Of a stretch of 64,000 nt of DNA, positions 35,801 through 42,414 are shown piece after piece (positions within the stretch are counted from its first letter, which is position 1; every line of letters starts with the position of its first letter). Under the pieces are notes generated by a model. The model had not been told where the DNA came from and searched no databases. It was given only the letters and a program-made list of their open reading frames with translations. The position numbers and the translations under genes were made by a program. This DNA is from Mumia quercus (GTDB taxonomy: Bacteria > Actinomycetota > Actinomycetes > Propionibacteriales > Nocardioidaceae): NCBI RefSeq assembly GCF_025506335.1, contig NZ_JANZYO010000003.1, positions 186,001-250,000 of the forward strand, read 5' to 3'.

Positions 35801-38800
35801 CGCGGCGTGGTCGCAGCCGAGGTCGGCCGACCACTGCACGGTCGTACGGGCGACGTCGCCGTCGACCTCGGGCAGGGCATCACCGGCGGCGAGCCCGGCG
35901 AGGCTGCGCATGGCGGCGACGGCGTCGTCGGCGCTGACGAGCGGGGCTCCGCCGTCGGCGGCGTCGGCGACCTGCAGACGGAGCGTGAGCGTACGGCCGC
36001 CGCCGAGGCCGACCTCGAGCACCGCGTCGGTGCCCTCGGTACGCAGCACGGCGCCGGTCTCGGCGTGCTCGGCGCGCGACGGCTCGACGATCACCCAGTC
36101 GGTGCCGAGGCGGTGGACGGGGTTGCGCACCGTCCGGCCGGCCCACGACACGTCGGGGGCGGCGAGCACGAGCCCGAGCACGTCGTCGGCGGCGTCGACC
36201 CGGCGTCGGCCGGCGACGCGCGTCGTGAGCGCACCGGCGGTGAGCAGGTCGTCGACGGTCTCGTCCTCGAAGCGGCGCAGCAGCTCGGCGACCGGCTCGT
36301 CGACCTGCGTGATGCCGGCGACCGCCACCGGGCCGGGGATGATGCACACGGCCTCGGCGTCGTACCGGGGGTCGTGCGCCTGCCAGAGCGAGTCGGAGCG
36401 GTACCAGCGGCGGACGTCGCCGTCCAGCACCGGCACGAACGGCACCGGCTTGCCGGGGCGGCGGCACACGTCGACGAAGATCCGGACGTCGGCGGGGTGC
36501 AGGATCACGTCGCTCGCGTGCGGGTACGACGCCAGCAGCGTCGCGAGGGCGGCGTGCGGGTCCTCGACGCTGGTGCCGTCGGCGAACAGCGTCGGGATCT
36601 CGCCGCGGTCGGCGGTGTGCAGGCGGGCCTCGGCACGCTGGATCATCGCGTGGAAGCGGTCGCGCAGCGAGACGTCCAGCCACGCGTCGCTGTACGCGAG
36701 GTCGGCGAAGCGCGTCAGCCACGCGGCGTACGTCATGGCGTCGACGTCGCCGAAGTACGGCTTGGCCGTCGGCGCGATCGCGGCGATGATCTCCTCGCGC
36801 CGCTCCTGCACGGCCTCGGCGTCGCCGGCGACCTCGTCGAGGAGCCGGCCCGCACGCGACGCAGCGTTGTCGATCTCGTGGATGTCGGCGCCGAGCTGGC
36901 TGCGCCCCGACGCCATCCCGGCGGCGGCACGGCCTGCGCCGACCCAGTCCGGGGTGCCCGGCGTCTCGACGAGCATCTGCTTGACCTGCGGCGACGTGGT
37001 CGCCTCGCGCGTCGCCATCGCGGCGGTGCCGACCAGGATGCCGTCGAGCGGCATGGCCGGGTAGCCGTGGCGGCGCGCCCAGGCGCCGGACAGGTACGCC
37101 GACGCCGCGTCGGGCGTGCCGATGCCGCCACCGACGCAGACGACGACGTTGTCCTGCTCGCGCAGCTGCGCGTACGTGGTGAGGAGGAGGTCGTCGAGGT
37201 CCTCCCAGGAGTGGTGGCCGCCGGCCTTGCCGCCCTCGACGTGGACGACGACCGGGACCGGCGCGACCTCGCGGGCGATCGCGAGCACCTCGCGGATCTG
37301 CTTGACGGTGCCGGGCTTGAAGACGACGTACGAGATCCCGGCTTCGCGCAGCTCGTCGACGAGGGCGACGGCGTCCTCGAGCTCGGGGATGCCGGCGCTG
37401 ACGACGACCGCGTCGACGGCTGAGCCGGCGGCACGGGCGCGCTGGACGAGGCGCTGCTGGCCGAGTTGCATCTTCCAGAGGTAGGGGTCGAGGTACAGCG
37501 CGTTGAACGCGTACGTCCGTCCCTCGTCGAGCAGGTCGTCGAGGCGTCCCACGTTCTCGGCGAAGATGCCCTCGGTGACCTGTCCGCCGCCGGCGAGCTC
37601 GGCCCAGAAGCCGGCGTTGGCCGCGGCGGCGACGATGGCGGGGTCGACGGTGGTCGGCGTCATGCCCGCGAGCAGGATCGGCGAGCGGCCGGTCAGGCGG
37701 GTGAAGCGGGTCTCGACGACCGTACGGCCGTCGGGGAGCGTGACGGGCTTCGGCGCGTACGCCGTCCACGCCTCGCGGCGGCGCGGCGCAGCCCCCGGCG
37801 TGGTCAGGGCGCGGTGGCCCTCGCGGGTCGTCGGTGCGACGAGGCCGACACCGCGGGCGGTCGCCTCGTACGACGCGAGGAGCGAGGCCAGGTTGCCGGG
37901 CCCGAGGTCGAGGATCCACTCCGGGCCGGAGTCGAGCGCGGACTCGAGCGTGGCCACCCAGTCCCCGGGTGCGATGACGGCGCGGACCGCAACGTCGCGC
38001 GCCCACTCCGGGTCGAGGCCGCAGCGCTCGGCCCACCCGGCGACCAGGTCGCCGGCGGGGCGCATCCCGTGGTGGTGGAAGGCGGCGCGGGGGTCGAGGG
38101 TCTCGAAGACGGGGGAGAACGGCGTCCCGCCCGTCACCTTGCGCTCGCGCAGCGCAGCCTGCGCGGCGGCCTCGGCCTCGAGGCGGCGCTGGACGGTGGC
38201 GAGGTCGGCGGCGGGGCCGGACAGGACGACGGTACGGCGGCCGTTGCGCAGCGCCACCGCGACGTCGACGCCGTCGATCGTGGCGAGCAACCGCTCGACC
38301 TCGGCCGGATCGACCCGTCGTACGGCGAGCATCGTGTCGCCGAGCAGACCCCCGCGCTGCCCGGCGAGCTGGATGCCCGCACCGACGAGCCGCGCGAGCG
38401 CGAGGACGTCGGCCGGGTCGCGTCCGGCCAGGACCTCCGCGGCGAGCACGCCCTGCGAGTGGCTCGCGACCGCGGTCGGCGGAGTCGTCGCGGGGTCGAG
38501 GCCCTGCAGCGCCAGCGCCTGGAGGCCGGCGAGCTGGGCGAGGAGGATGCCGGGGACGGAGACCGCGGGCTGCGCGAGCAGGTCGGCGTCCGGCGTCGCG
38601 GGCGCGTCCTCCGAGGCCGCCGACTCGGCGACGGCGAGGGAGTCGGCCCAGGCCAGCGGCGTGAACGCGTACGGGAGCCGGTCGAGATCGCCTCGTACGG
38701 GCTCGAGGCGGGACTCGGCGTCCGCGCAGAGGGCCTGCATCGAGGAGCCGAGGGCGAACGTGCGGAGCAGGTCGCTCAGCGGCTCGAGCCACGGGCTTCC

Positions 38801-38911
38801 CTGGCCGCCGAAGGCGACGGCGTACGGCGTGCCGTCGTTCAAAGCGTCGACCAGCCGCGAACGGTGGTCGACGTGCGTCGTCCGGGTGGTCGGGGTGTCG
38901 ATGATCGTCAC
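29819..38911 (-). CDS. fas: Type I fatty acid synthase, multifunctional
   Basis: A cytoplasmic FAS-I of 3030 residues making acyl-CoAs from acetyl- and malonyl-CoA. Domains in order: acetyltransferase (ASHSQG, Ser about 151); enoyl reductase (RSPILLAGMTPTT about 405, GGKAGGHHSW about 563); dehydratase (TGDHNPIHT about 1194); malonyl/palmitoyl transferase (FPGQGIQHAG about 1296, GHSVGE Ser about 1395); carrier region (DGASSRRNQLLVDLG about 1764); ketoreductase (VVTGASAGSIAS about 2067); ketosynthase (AACATSAVS Cys about 2659, KHDTSTAAND about 2810, TGHSKGGAAAF about 2852). Start is GTG 38911 with GAGGG four bases upstream. A Pro/Ala/Arg linker near 1089-1109 is encoded by 65 pure G/C bases. 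acpS follows with a 4-base overlap; the promoter carries the TGAGG operators. Confidence 0.97.
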   Translation of the reverse strand: MTIIDTPTTRTTHVDHRSRLVDALNDGTPYAVAFGGQGSPWLEPLSDLLRTFALGSSMQALCADAESRLEPVRGDLDRLPYAFTPLAWADSLAVAESAASEDAPATPDADLLAQPAVSVPGILLAQLAGLQALALQGLDPATTPPTAVASHSQGVLAAEVLAGRDPADVLALARLVGAGIQLAGQRGGLLGDTMLAVRRVDPAEVERLLATIDGVDVAVALRNGRRTVVLSGPAADLATVQRRLEAEAAAQAALRERKVTGGTPFSPVFETLDPRAAFHHHGMRPAGDLVAGWAERCGLDPEWARDVAVRAVIAPGDWVATLESALDSGPEWILDLGPGNLASLLASYEATARGVGLVAPTTREGHRALTTPGAAPRRREAWTAYAPKPVTLPDGRTVVETRFTRLTGRSPILLAGMTPTTVDPAIVAAAANAGFWAELAGGGQVTEGIFAENVGRLDDLLDEGRTYAFNALYLDPYLWKMQLGQQRLVQRARAAGSAVDAVVVSAGIPELEDAVALVDELREAGISYVVFKPGTVKQIREVLAIAREVAPVPVVVHVEGGKAGGHHSWEDLDDLLLTTYAQLREQDNVVVCVGGGIGTPDAASAYLSGAWARRHGYPAMPLDGILVGTAAMATREATTSPQVKQMLVETPGTPDWVGAGRAAAGMASGRSQLGADIHEIDNAASRAGRLLDEVAGDAEAVQERREEIIAAIAPTAKPYFGDVDAMTYAAWLTRFADLAYSDAWLDVSLRDRFHAMIQRAEARLHTADRGEIPTLFADGTSVEDPHAALATLLASYPHASDVILHPADVRIFVDVCRRPGKPVPFVPVLDGDVRRWYRSDSLWQAHDPRYDAEAVCIIPGPVAVAGITQVDEPVAELLRRFEDETVDDLLTAGALTTRVAGRRRVDAADDVLGLVLAAPDVSWAGRTVRNPVHRLGTDWVIVEPSRAEHAETGAVLRTEGTDAVLEVGLGGGRTLTLRLQVADAADGGAPLVSADDAVAAMRSLAGLAAGDALPEVDGDVARTTVQWSADLGCDHAAVSTGPLVPGARPAPDALVGLAWPAVFAVLSHAHVEGAVPLVEGMLDLVHLDHARARAGARPGPPPARAGGAPRHDVTDTGVGRVVTIDVELTTEAGAPVATLRERFAIRGRTGDVDLTDPAVAGGAARGPVADTPRRTRAEKTVVAPSDLRAFAAVTGDHNPIHTSTAAARLAGLGEPIVHGMWLSAAAQHLVAPRRIDGWTTRFLAPVRPGAEVELRAVRTGLDQGAEILEVTGRSEGELVLAATARAFAPRTAYAFPGQGIQHAGMGMAGYQRSKAAREIWDRADAHTREVLGFSILTVVRDNPTVVVANGVTHKHPDGVLFLTQFTQVAMAVLGSAQIAELREAGAFVEDAVLAGHSVGEYNALSAVSGVISLEAVIEVVFQRGSVMHTLVPRDADGRSDYRLAAIRPSQIGLADDEVTAYVARISDETGEFLEIANYNLRGSQYAIAGTVKGLEALEADIAKRRAEFGGKAAFILVPGIDVPFHSRVLRGGVPDFRQRLEELLPETIDPSILLGRYVPNLVPRPFTLDRAFIAEIAATVPSEPLDEVLDDYDAWAATPGRLARRLLVELLAWQFASPVRWIETQDLMFGDLGVERFVEVGVGNAPTVANLASSTLKLPTSPDRPIEVLNIERDAAAVFATDTDPEQAPADDAPEEPSAAPAPSAGAAAVPSPAAAPAQAPASAERPADLTFDAADATKVLLAWWTKMRIDQIGAADSIESLCDGASSRRNQLLVDLGGELSLGAIDGAADADLPTLSGQVKGLARAYKPFGPVLATALGDHLTKVLGPTGKRQSAITDRVTGAWQLGPGWASHVTAELALATREGASVRGGAFGDLDVAAGFDAAVDAAVQAVGARHGVAVAMPSTGGGGDVTVDAAALGEITAGITGPDGVLASTARHLLGKLGLEATAEAAPTTSEADAAVLAQVEAELGTEWARLTAPAFDARRALLLDDRWASAREDVARIAAGEDVPVANGAFAGTGEDVAAQARWWAARTDDPVLADRLAAIADAALDTAPGPWADDVAVVTGASAGSIASAVVGRLLAGGATVVATTSRLDQRKLRSFKALYRRYARGGARLWVVPANLASFADVDALASWVVEEQTTTAAGVTTVTKPAYEPTLVLPFAAGPVSGDMTEVGSRSEVDMRILLWSVERLVGAFATHGRDHDLASTLHVVLPGSPNRGTFGGDGAYGEAKAALDAIVAKWSSESTWSERVTLVHAIIGWVRGTGLMGGNDPLVEAVEKVGVRTWSTDEMADALLEHATPEARDKARKAPLTADLTGGLSEADLDLAALAREASAAVGEKTPPEPAESLIDALAPSPAQLPVRPEVSWPSLSARPEDLVVIVGAGELGPYGSARTRFEYEVSEELSAAGVLELAWSTGLVAWDDNGGWYDVESGDAVAESEIHARYHDTVVERCGIRRYGDDGALVDASTPLLARAYLDEDLTFSVSNEAAARAMYDADPDRTVIAPAADGEWTVTRKAGTEIRVPRRLALTRTIGGQIPTGFDPAVWGVPAEMLESLDRVAVWNLVCTVDAFLSSGFSPAELMRWVHPAAVASTQGTGMGGMTSMRSLYVDTLLGEAKQNDILQEALPNVIAAHVMQSYVGGYGAMIHPVAACATSAVSVEEGVDKIRLGKADFVVAGGFDDLSTEGIVGFADMSATADSEAMLAKGIDARFVSRANDRRRGGFVESQGGGTLLLARGDVAARMGLPVLGVVAYAGSFADGVHTSIPAPGLGALAAARGGARSPLARGLAAVGLGADDVAVVSKHDTSTAANDPNESELHERIAASLGRSDGNPLFVISQKTLTGHSKGGAAAFQMIGLCQVLGSQVLPPNRSLDCVDDVLDENPHLVWLREALTAPAPLRAGLVTSLGFGHVAALVAIAHPAAFLATLSDEERDTYERAARAREVSGRLRLVRAMYGGPAPYQRPAGRRLGDSGVREREAAVLLDPQARLGTDGTYAVGVGSTPYGQGSSVPGIGDGEPGTP
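35581..35645. repeat. 65-base run of only G and C inside fas
   Basis: No A or T occurs from 35581 to 35645. The last 15 bases alternate GC, and the first part contains short GC palindromes. In fas it encodes a Pro/Ala/Gly/Arg-rich linker ahead of the hot-dog dehydratase motif. Such a stretch could form Z-DNA or hairpins and is a risk for sequencing error. Confidence 0.9.
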
Positions 38912-38952
38912 GTGGCCCTCGAACTTCCTCAGGTGGATGTGCGGAAGTCCTC

Positions 38953-39004
38953 ATGATGACCCGAACATGAGGGAAACCTCAACATTTTCGTGAGGCAAAC
39001 CTCA
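38953..39004 (-). promoter_or_regulatory. fas promoter with two TGAGG-N4-CCTCA operators
   Basis: Site A (38968-38981) and site B (38991-39004) are 23 bases apart. On the plus strand A has the extended left arm AACATGAGG and B the extended right arm CCTCATGTT, as at accD. A minus-strand TTGAGG (38982-38977) and CATCAT (38958-38953) with an 18-base spacer form a possible promoter, placing site A over it and leaving a leader of about 35 bases before GTG 38911. Confidence 0.7.
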
Positions 39005-39021
39005 TGTTTTCCCGGGGTATG

Positions 39022-39043
39022 TGAGGCATGCCACACTTCGGCC
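39022..39043 (+). promoter_or_regulatory. GMC oxidoreductase leaderless promoter overlapped by a third operator-like site
   Basis: CACACT (39032-39037) is followed by six bases and ATG 39044. Site C (39022-39035, TGAGG-CATG-CCACA) is a one-mismatch version of the fas operator and overlaps this hexamer. The divergent gene is therefore probably under the same regulator as fas. Confidence 0.5.
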
Positions 39044-40669
39044 ATGACGTCGTACGACTACGTGGTGGTGGGAGCCGGCAGCGCCGGAGCGGTGGTCGCA
39101 GCAAGACTCACGGAGGACCCGTCGGTGTCTGTCCTCCTGCTGGAGGCCGGGCCGGTCGACGACGCGGACGAGATCGCGATCCCGGCCGCCTTCTCGCAGC
39201 TCATCAAGACCCGGTGGGACTGGGGCTACACCACCGTCGCTCAGAAGCAGCTCAACGGCCGCACCGCCTACTGGCCCCGGATGAAGGCGCTCGGCGGCTG
39301 CTCCTCGATGAACGCGATGATCTACATCCGCGGCAACCGGGTCGACTACGACACGTGGCGCGACGCGTACGGGGCGACGGGCTGGGGGTACGACGACGTC
39401 CTCCCGTACTTCCTGCGGTCGGAGGGCAACACCCGCCTCGGCGGTCCGTACCACGGCCAGCACGGTCCGCTGCACGTCGAGGACCGCACCTACACCCACC
39501 CGCTGACCGCGGCGTGGGTCGAGTCGGCGGTCGCGTCGGGCCTGAAGGCGACCGACGACTTCAACGGCGCGTCGCAGGACGGGGCAGGGCAGTACCAGGT
39601 GACGTGCCGCAAGGGACGGCGCTGGTCCGTCGTCGACGCGTACCTGCGTCCGGCCCTCGACCGTCCCAACCTCACGGTGCTCACCGACGCCCTGGTCACG
39701 CGCGTCGTGATCGAGGGCGGCCGGGCGACCGGCGTCGCGTACCGTGCGGCCGGCGCCGAGCAGGTGGCGCGGGTTGAGCGCGAGGTCGTCCTCTCCGGCG
39801 GCGCCGTCAACAGCCCGCAGCTGCTCATGCTCTCCGGCATCGGGCCGGCCGCCCACCTGCGCGAGCACGGCATCGACGTGGTCGCGGACGTGCCCGGGGT
39901 CGGCGCGAACCTCCACGACCACCCGGCGCTGCCGCTGGTGTGGGCGACCCGGGACACGACGGACCTCGCGGAGGCGTCGTCGCTCGGCAACCTGCTGCGG
40001 TGGAAGGCCACCGGCAAGGGGCCGCTCGCGTCGAACGTCGGGGAGGCGGGCGCGTTCTTCGCCACCCGCGACGGGTTGGCGGCGCCGGACTTCCAGGCGC
40101 ACGTCGCGCCGAGCGCGTTCTACGACAACGGCATGCACGAGCCCAAGGTCCGGTCGATGACCATCGCGCCGACGCTGGTGAGCGTGGCGAGCCGCGGGTC
40201 GCTGCGGCTGCGGTCGGCCGACCCGACGTGGCACCCGGAGATCGACGCGGCCTACTACGACGACCAGACCGACCTCGACGCGATGGTCGCCGGGACGCAG
40301 CGGTTGCTCGACACCGTGTCGACCGGCCCGCTCGCGCGGCTGCTCAAGGACCTGTGGCTGCCGAACGCACGGCGCGCCGTCCCGACCGAGGCCGAGCTCG
40401 TCGCGCACGCGCGGGCGCAGACCCAGACGTTGTTCCACCCGGTCGGCACCTGCGCGATGGGGTCCGGCGAGGGTGCGGTGGTCGATCCGGAGCTGCGGGT
40501 GCGGGGTGTCGAAGGGCTGCGGGTCGCGGACGCGTCGGTCATGCCGGTCGTCCCGCGAGGCAACACCAACGCCCCGACGATCATGGTGGGGGAGAAGGCG
40601 GCGGATCTCCTGCGTGGCCGGGTGCTCCCGCCGGCGCGGGTCGGGTCCGGTGCCGCGTTGGTGCGCTAG
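39044..40669 (+). CDS. GMC-family FAD oxidoreductase (choline dehydrogenase-like)
   Basis: A flavoprotein of 541 residues that oxidises an alcohol, possibly choline, a long-chain alcohol or a sterol. FAD motif YVVVGAGSAGAVVAARL stands at the N terminus. GMC signature 2 is GGAVNSPQLLMLSGIGP. The C-terminal catalytic region has FHPVGTCAMGSG and PRGNTNAPTIMVGEKAAD. ATG 39044 gives the typical start four residues before the Rossmann strand; the 18-residue upstream extension runs through operator DNA and is rejected. It is divergent from fas and shares operator-like sites with it, so a fatty-alcohol or lipid-linked substrate is more attractive than choline. That remains inference. Confidence 0.87.
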   Translation: MTSYDYVVVGAGSAGAVVAARLTEDPSVSVLLLEAGPVDDADEIAIPAAFSQLIKTRWDWGYTTVAQKQLNGRTAYWPRMKALGGCSSMNAMIYIRGNRVDYDTWRDAYGATGWGYDDVLPYFLRSEGNTRLGGPYHGQHGPLHVEDRTYTHPLTAAWVESAVASGLKATDDFNGASQDGAGQYQVTCRKGRRWSVVDAYLRPALDRPNLTVLTDALVTRVVIEGGRATGVAYRAAGAEQVARVEREVVLSGGAVNSPQLLMLSGIGPAAHLREHGIDVVADVPGVGANLHDHPALPLVWATRDTTDLAEASSLGNLLRWKATGKGPLASNVGEAGAFFATRDGLAAPDFQAHVAPSAFYDNGMHEPKVRSMTIAPTLVSVASRGSLRLRSADPTWHPEIDAAYYDDQTDLDAMVAGTQRLLDTVSTGPLARLLKDLWLPNARRAVPTEAELVAHARAQTQTLFHPVGTCAMGSGEGAVVDPELRVRGVEGLRVADASVMPVVPRGNTNAPTIMVGEKAADLLRGRVLPPARVGSGAALVR

Positions 40670-40712
40670 TGGTCACGTGATCGCCGTCGGTGACCACTGA
40701 GGCACCAACGCG
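40654..40712. terminator. Strong bidirectional hairpin between the GMC oxidoreductase and hydrolase genes
   Basis: The outer stem pairs 40654-40664 with 40702-40712 (11 bases, perfect). The inner stem pairs 40668-40675 with 40691-40698 (8 bases, perfect), separated by a 3-base internal loop and closed by a 15-base loop. The GMC stop codon lies within the left arm region. The convergent hydrolase gene ends 18 bases beyond the right arm. Confidence 0.75.
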
Positions 40713-40730
40713 TCGCGCGCGGGTCGGAGG

Positions 40731-41546
40731 TCAGGCGAAGAACGCGGCAAGCGCGGGCGCGAGGGCGTTCGGGTCGACGTCGTGCGTCTGGTCGGGGAGC
40801 GAGCGGTACGCGGCCGCGCGGACGACGCACGCGACGATCCGCGACGGACGGCGCAGCAGCTCCGGACTGGCGGCGCCGTCGAGCACGAGCGTCGGTACGT
40901 CGATCGCCTCGAACCGCGTGCGCGGCACGATCCCGTCGCCGAGGAGCGCGAGGTCGTACGCGAGGGTGGGCGCCAGCGCCGCGTACTCCCGCCACACCGG
41001 GGTGTGCCGTACGAGCGTGACGACCTCTTGGGGCATGCCGGTGAGCGTCATGAGCGCGGCGACCGCGTCGTCGAACCGGACCGGCCCGCGCGCGTCGTCG
41101 GCGAGGATCGCCTCGAGCTCCTTGCGGGTGCGGCGCACGTCTGCGGGGCCGGTGACCTCGGCCGTGTACGGCGGCTCGTAGACGGCGAGGCGTCGTACGG
41201 TCACGCCCGCGGCGACGGCCTCGAGCGCCAGCGCGGCGCCGGAGGACATGCCGAAGAGGCACGCGTCGCCGCCGGCGAGGGCGACCACGGCCGTGAGGTC
41301 CTCGACCTCGCGCGCCGGCGCGTACGGGTGGGTGTCGGTGCTCCCGCCGCGCCCGCGGCGGTCGTAGTCGAAGACCGTGAAGCGCGTCGCCAGCGCCGCC
41401 GCGAGTGGGCGCCCCGGATCCGTGCGCGCGCACGTGAGCGCCCCGTCGACGAGCACGACCGGCGGTCCGCTCCCGCGCCGCGTCACGGCGATCACGGTGC
41501 CGTCGGCGGACGCGACGCAACCGCGCATCGGCTGGGGAGCGCTCAT
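40731..41546 (-). CDS. Alpha/beta hydrolase
   Basis: A soluble alpha/beta-hydrolase-fold protein of 271 residues. DYDRRGRGGSTDT is the region after strand 4, LFGMSSGAAL (GxSxG) holds the nucleophilic Ser, and DQTHDVD near the C terminus supplies the His. It resembles small esterases and haloperoxidase-like hydrolases. ATG 41546 (MSAPQPMRG) is preferred to the in-frame start 33 bases upstream. It faces a 310-base spacer with divergent low-GC sequence. The substrate is unknown, and no operon partner is visible. Confidence 0.8.
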   Translation of the reverse strand: MSAPQPMRGCVASADGTVIAVTRRGSGPPVVLVDGALTCARTDPGRPLAAALATRFTVFDYDRRGRGGSTDTHPYAPAREVEDLTAVVALAGGDACLFGMSSGAALALEAVAAGVTVRRLAVYEPPYTAEVTGPADVRRTRKELEAILADDARGPVRFDDAVAALMTLTGMPQEVVTLVRHTPVWREYAALAPTLAYDLALLGDGIVPRTRFEAIDVPTLVLDGAASPELLRRPSRIVACVVRAAAYRSLPDQTHDVDPNALAPALAAFFA

Positions 41547-41856
41547 GCCCGTACGACCGTAGGTGCAGGCCGAACTCATCGCGGCAGGGTGCTGTGTCAG
41601 AACATGAACAAGGTTCGGTCACAAACCGGCGGGCGGGCTTGCCGGGGATGGCCACAAGCCAGGATGGTGTGCTTCGGCGGCTCGCCTTTCGGGTGAACGG
41701 GGACGTCGTCGTTCGCCGGCCGCACACTCCCCAGGTCCCGATGGACTGGAGTTCGTACAGAAGCCCCCCACGTCCAATCGCGTCATGCGTAGCACGAGGC
41801 GGTTTGGCGGCCTGCTCGCGCGCAGGTAGTCACTCAATTGTCGCCGCGGAGTTTCG
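41547..41856. other. 310-base spacer between divergent genes, no gene recognised
   Basis: Base composition changes within this spacer from typical high GC near the hydrolase to less GC-rich toward the membrane gene. Short open frames exist on both strands but look degenerate, with no family pattern and poor third-position GC. No inverted terminal repeats, tRNA-like fold or integrase fragment could be recognised. It may be a decayed gene or the edge of a small acquired segment. Confidence 0.5.
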
Positions 41857-42222
41857 ATGAAGTTGATACGGTTACGATTTTTCATCCAGTGCATCTTTCT
41901 CCTCCCTGTATCGATCGTTCTGTTTTTCAGTCCATATCCGGTAATCGGGCTGGTCCCGCTGATGGTGCTTATCTCCATCACCTTATTGATTATTCAGGAG
42001 CATCGACGCGGCGGAGACAGTGCATCGCGACGCGGTGGATGGGAGTTTGACCTGGCGTTAATGCCCGCTATTGGCGCGGCCCCGGCCCTTTGGGTTGCAT
42101 TCGTAGTAACCGGCGAATCGATATATAGGTCAATAGCGCTCATATGCGCAATTGCACTCACGGCGCCGGGTCTACTCGCCATCCTCCTGGGGCATCGAGT
42201 GGCCGCGGCCGATACCCAGTGA
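41857..42222 (+). CDS. Hypothetical low-GC membrane protein
   Basis: A 121-residue protein with about four hydrophobic segments: residues about 7-25, 28-46, 68-88 and 92-112. The short polar loop after the first pair contains EHRRGGDSASRRGG. No family is recognised. Codons rare in this genome (ATA, TTA, TTT, ATT, CTT) are frequent and GC is clearly lower than in every neighbour, indicating recent horizontal transfer. GGAG precedes the ATG by six bases. It stands alone between divergent and downstream genes. A single-gene insertion or remnant of a larger mobile segment is possible. Confidence 0.65.
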   Translation: MKLIRLRFFIQCIFLLPVSIVLFFSPYPVIGLVPLMVLISITLLIIQEHRRGGDSASRRGGWEFDLALMPAIGAAPALWVAFVVTGESIYRSIALICAIALTAPGLLAILLGHRVAAADTQ

Positions 42223-42365
42223 GGTCTTCTCGCCGGGTCAGTCGTGCGGGGACGGCGTTGGATGGGCGCTTGCCATGATGACCTCGGCGCTCTTCGCCAC
42301 CGACGCGGTGCTCGCCGTCGTCGGCAGCGCCTGGTTACCGTCTGTGATCGCGCGCTACCGCGCAG

Positions 42366-42371
42366 TAGGCT
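42366..42371 (+). promoter_or_regulatory. Putative -10 of the aldehyde dehydrogenase gene
   Basis: TAGGCT at 42366-42371 would start transcription about 38 bases before ATG 42415. Unlike the leaderless genes, this gene has a Shine-Dalgarno, GGAGGA at 42405-42410. Confidence 0.4.
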
Positions 42372-42414
42372 TCGAGGGCACCGCCTGTGCCGCACGTCAC
42401 AACCGGAGGATCCG

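Noticed and set aside
30128-37423. A 2431-codon open frame on the plus strand opposite fas
   Set aside because: It is a shadow of the real fas gene in high-GC DNA. The translation is Arg/Asp/His/Val-rich with no domain, and the fas strand shows all seven FAS-I domains.
41600-41640. GGTTCGGTCACAAACC, resembling a tRNA T-arm
   Set aside because: No acceptor, D or anticodon stem can be folded around it.
41619-41981. A 120-codon minus-strand frame across the low-GC region
   Set aside because: It overlaps the more convincing membrane protein gene, has no ribosome site and gives a basic, low-complexity tail.
42275-42414. A short plus-strand frame before the aldehyde dehydrogenase with a hydrophobic start
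   Set aside because: No ribosome-binding site and no recognisable family; it ends in the Shine-Dalgarno region of the next gene. It was treated as spacer or gene remnant.
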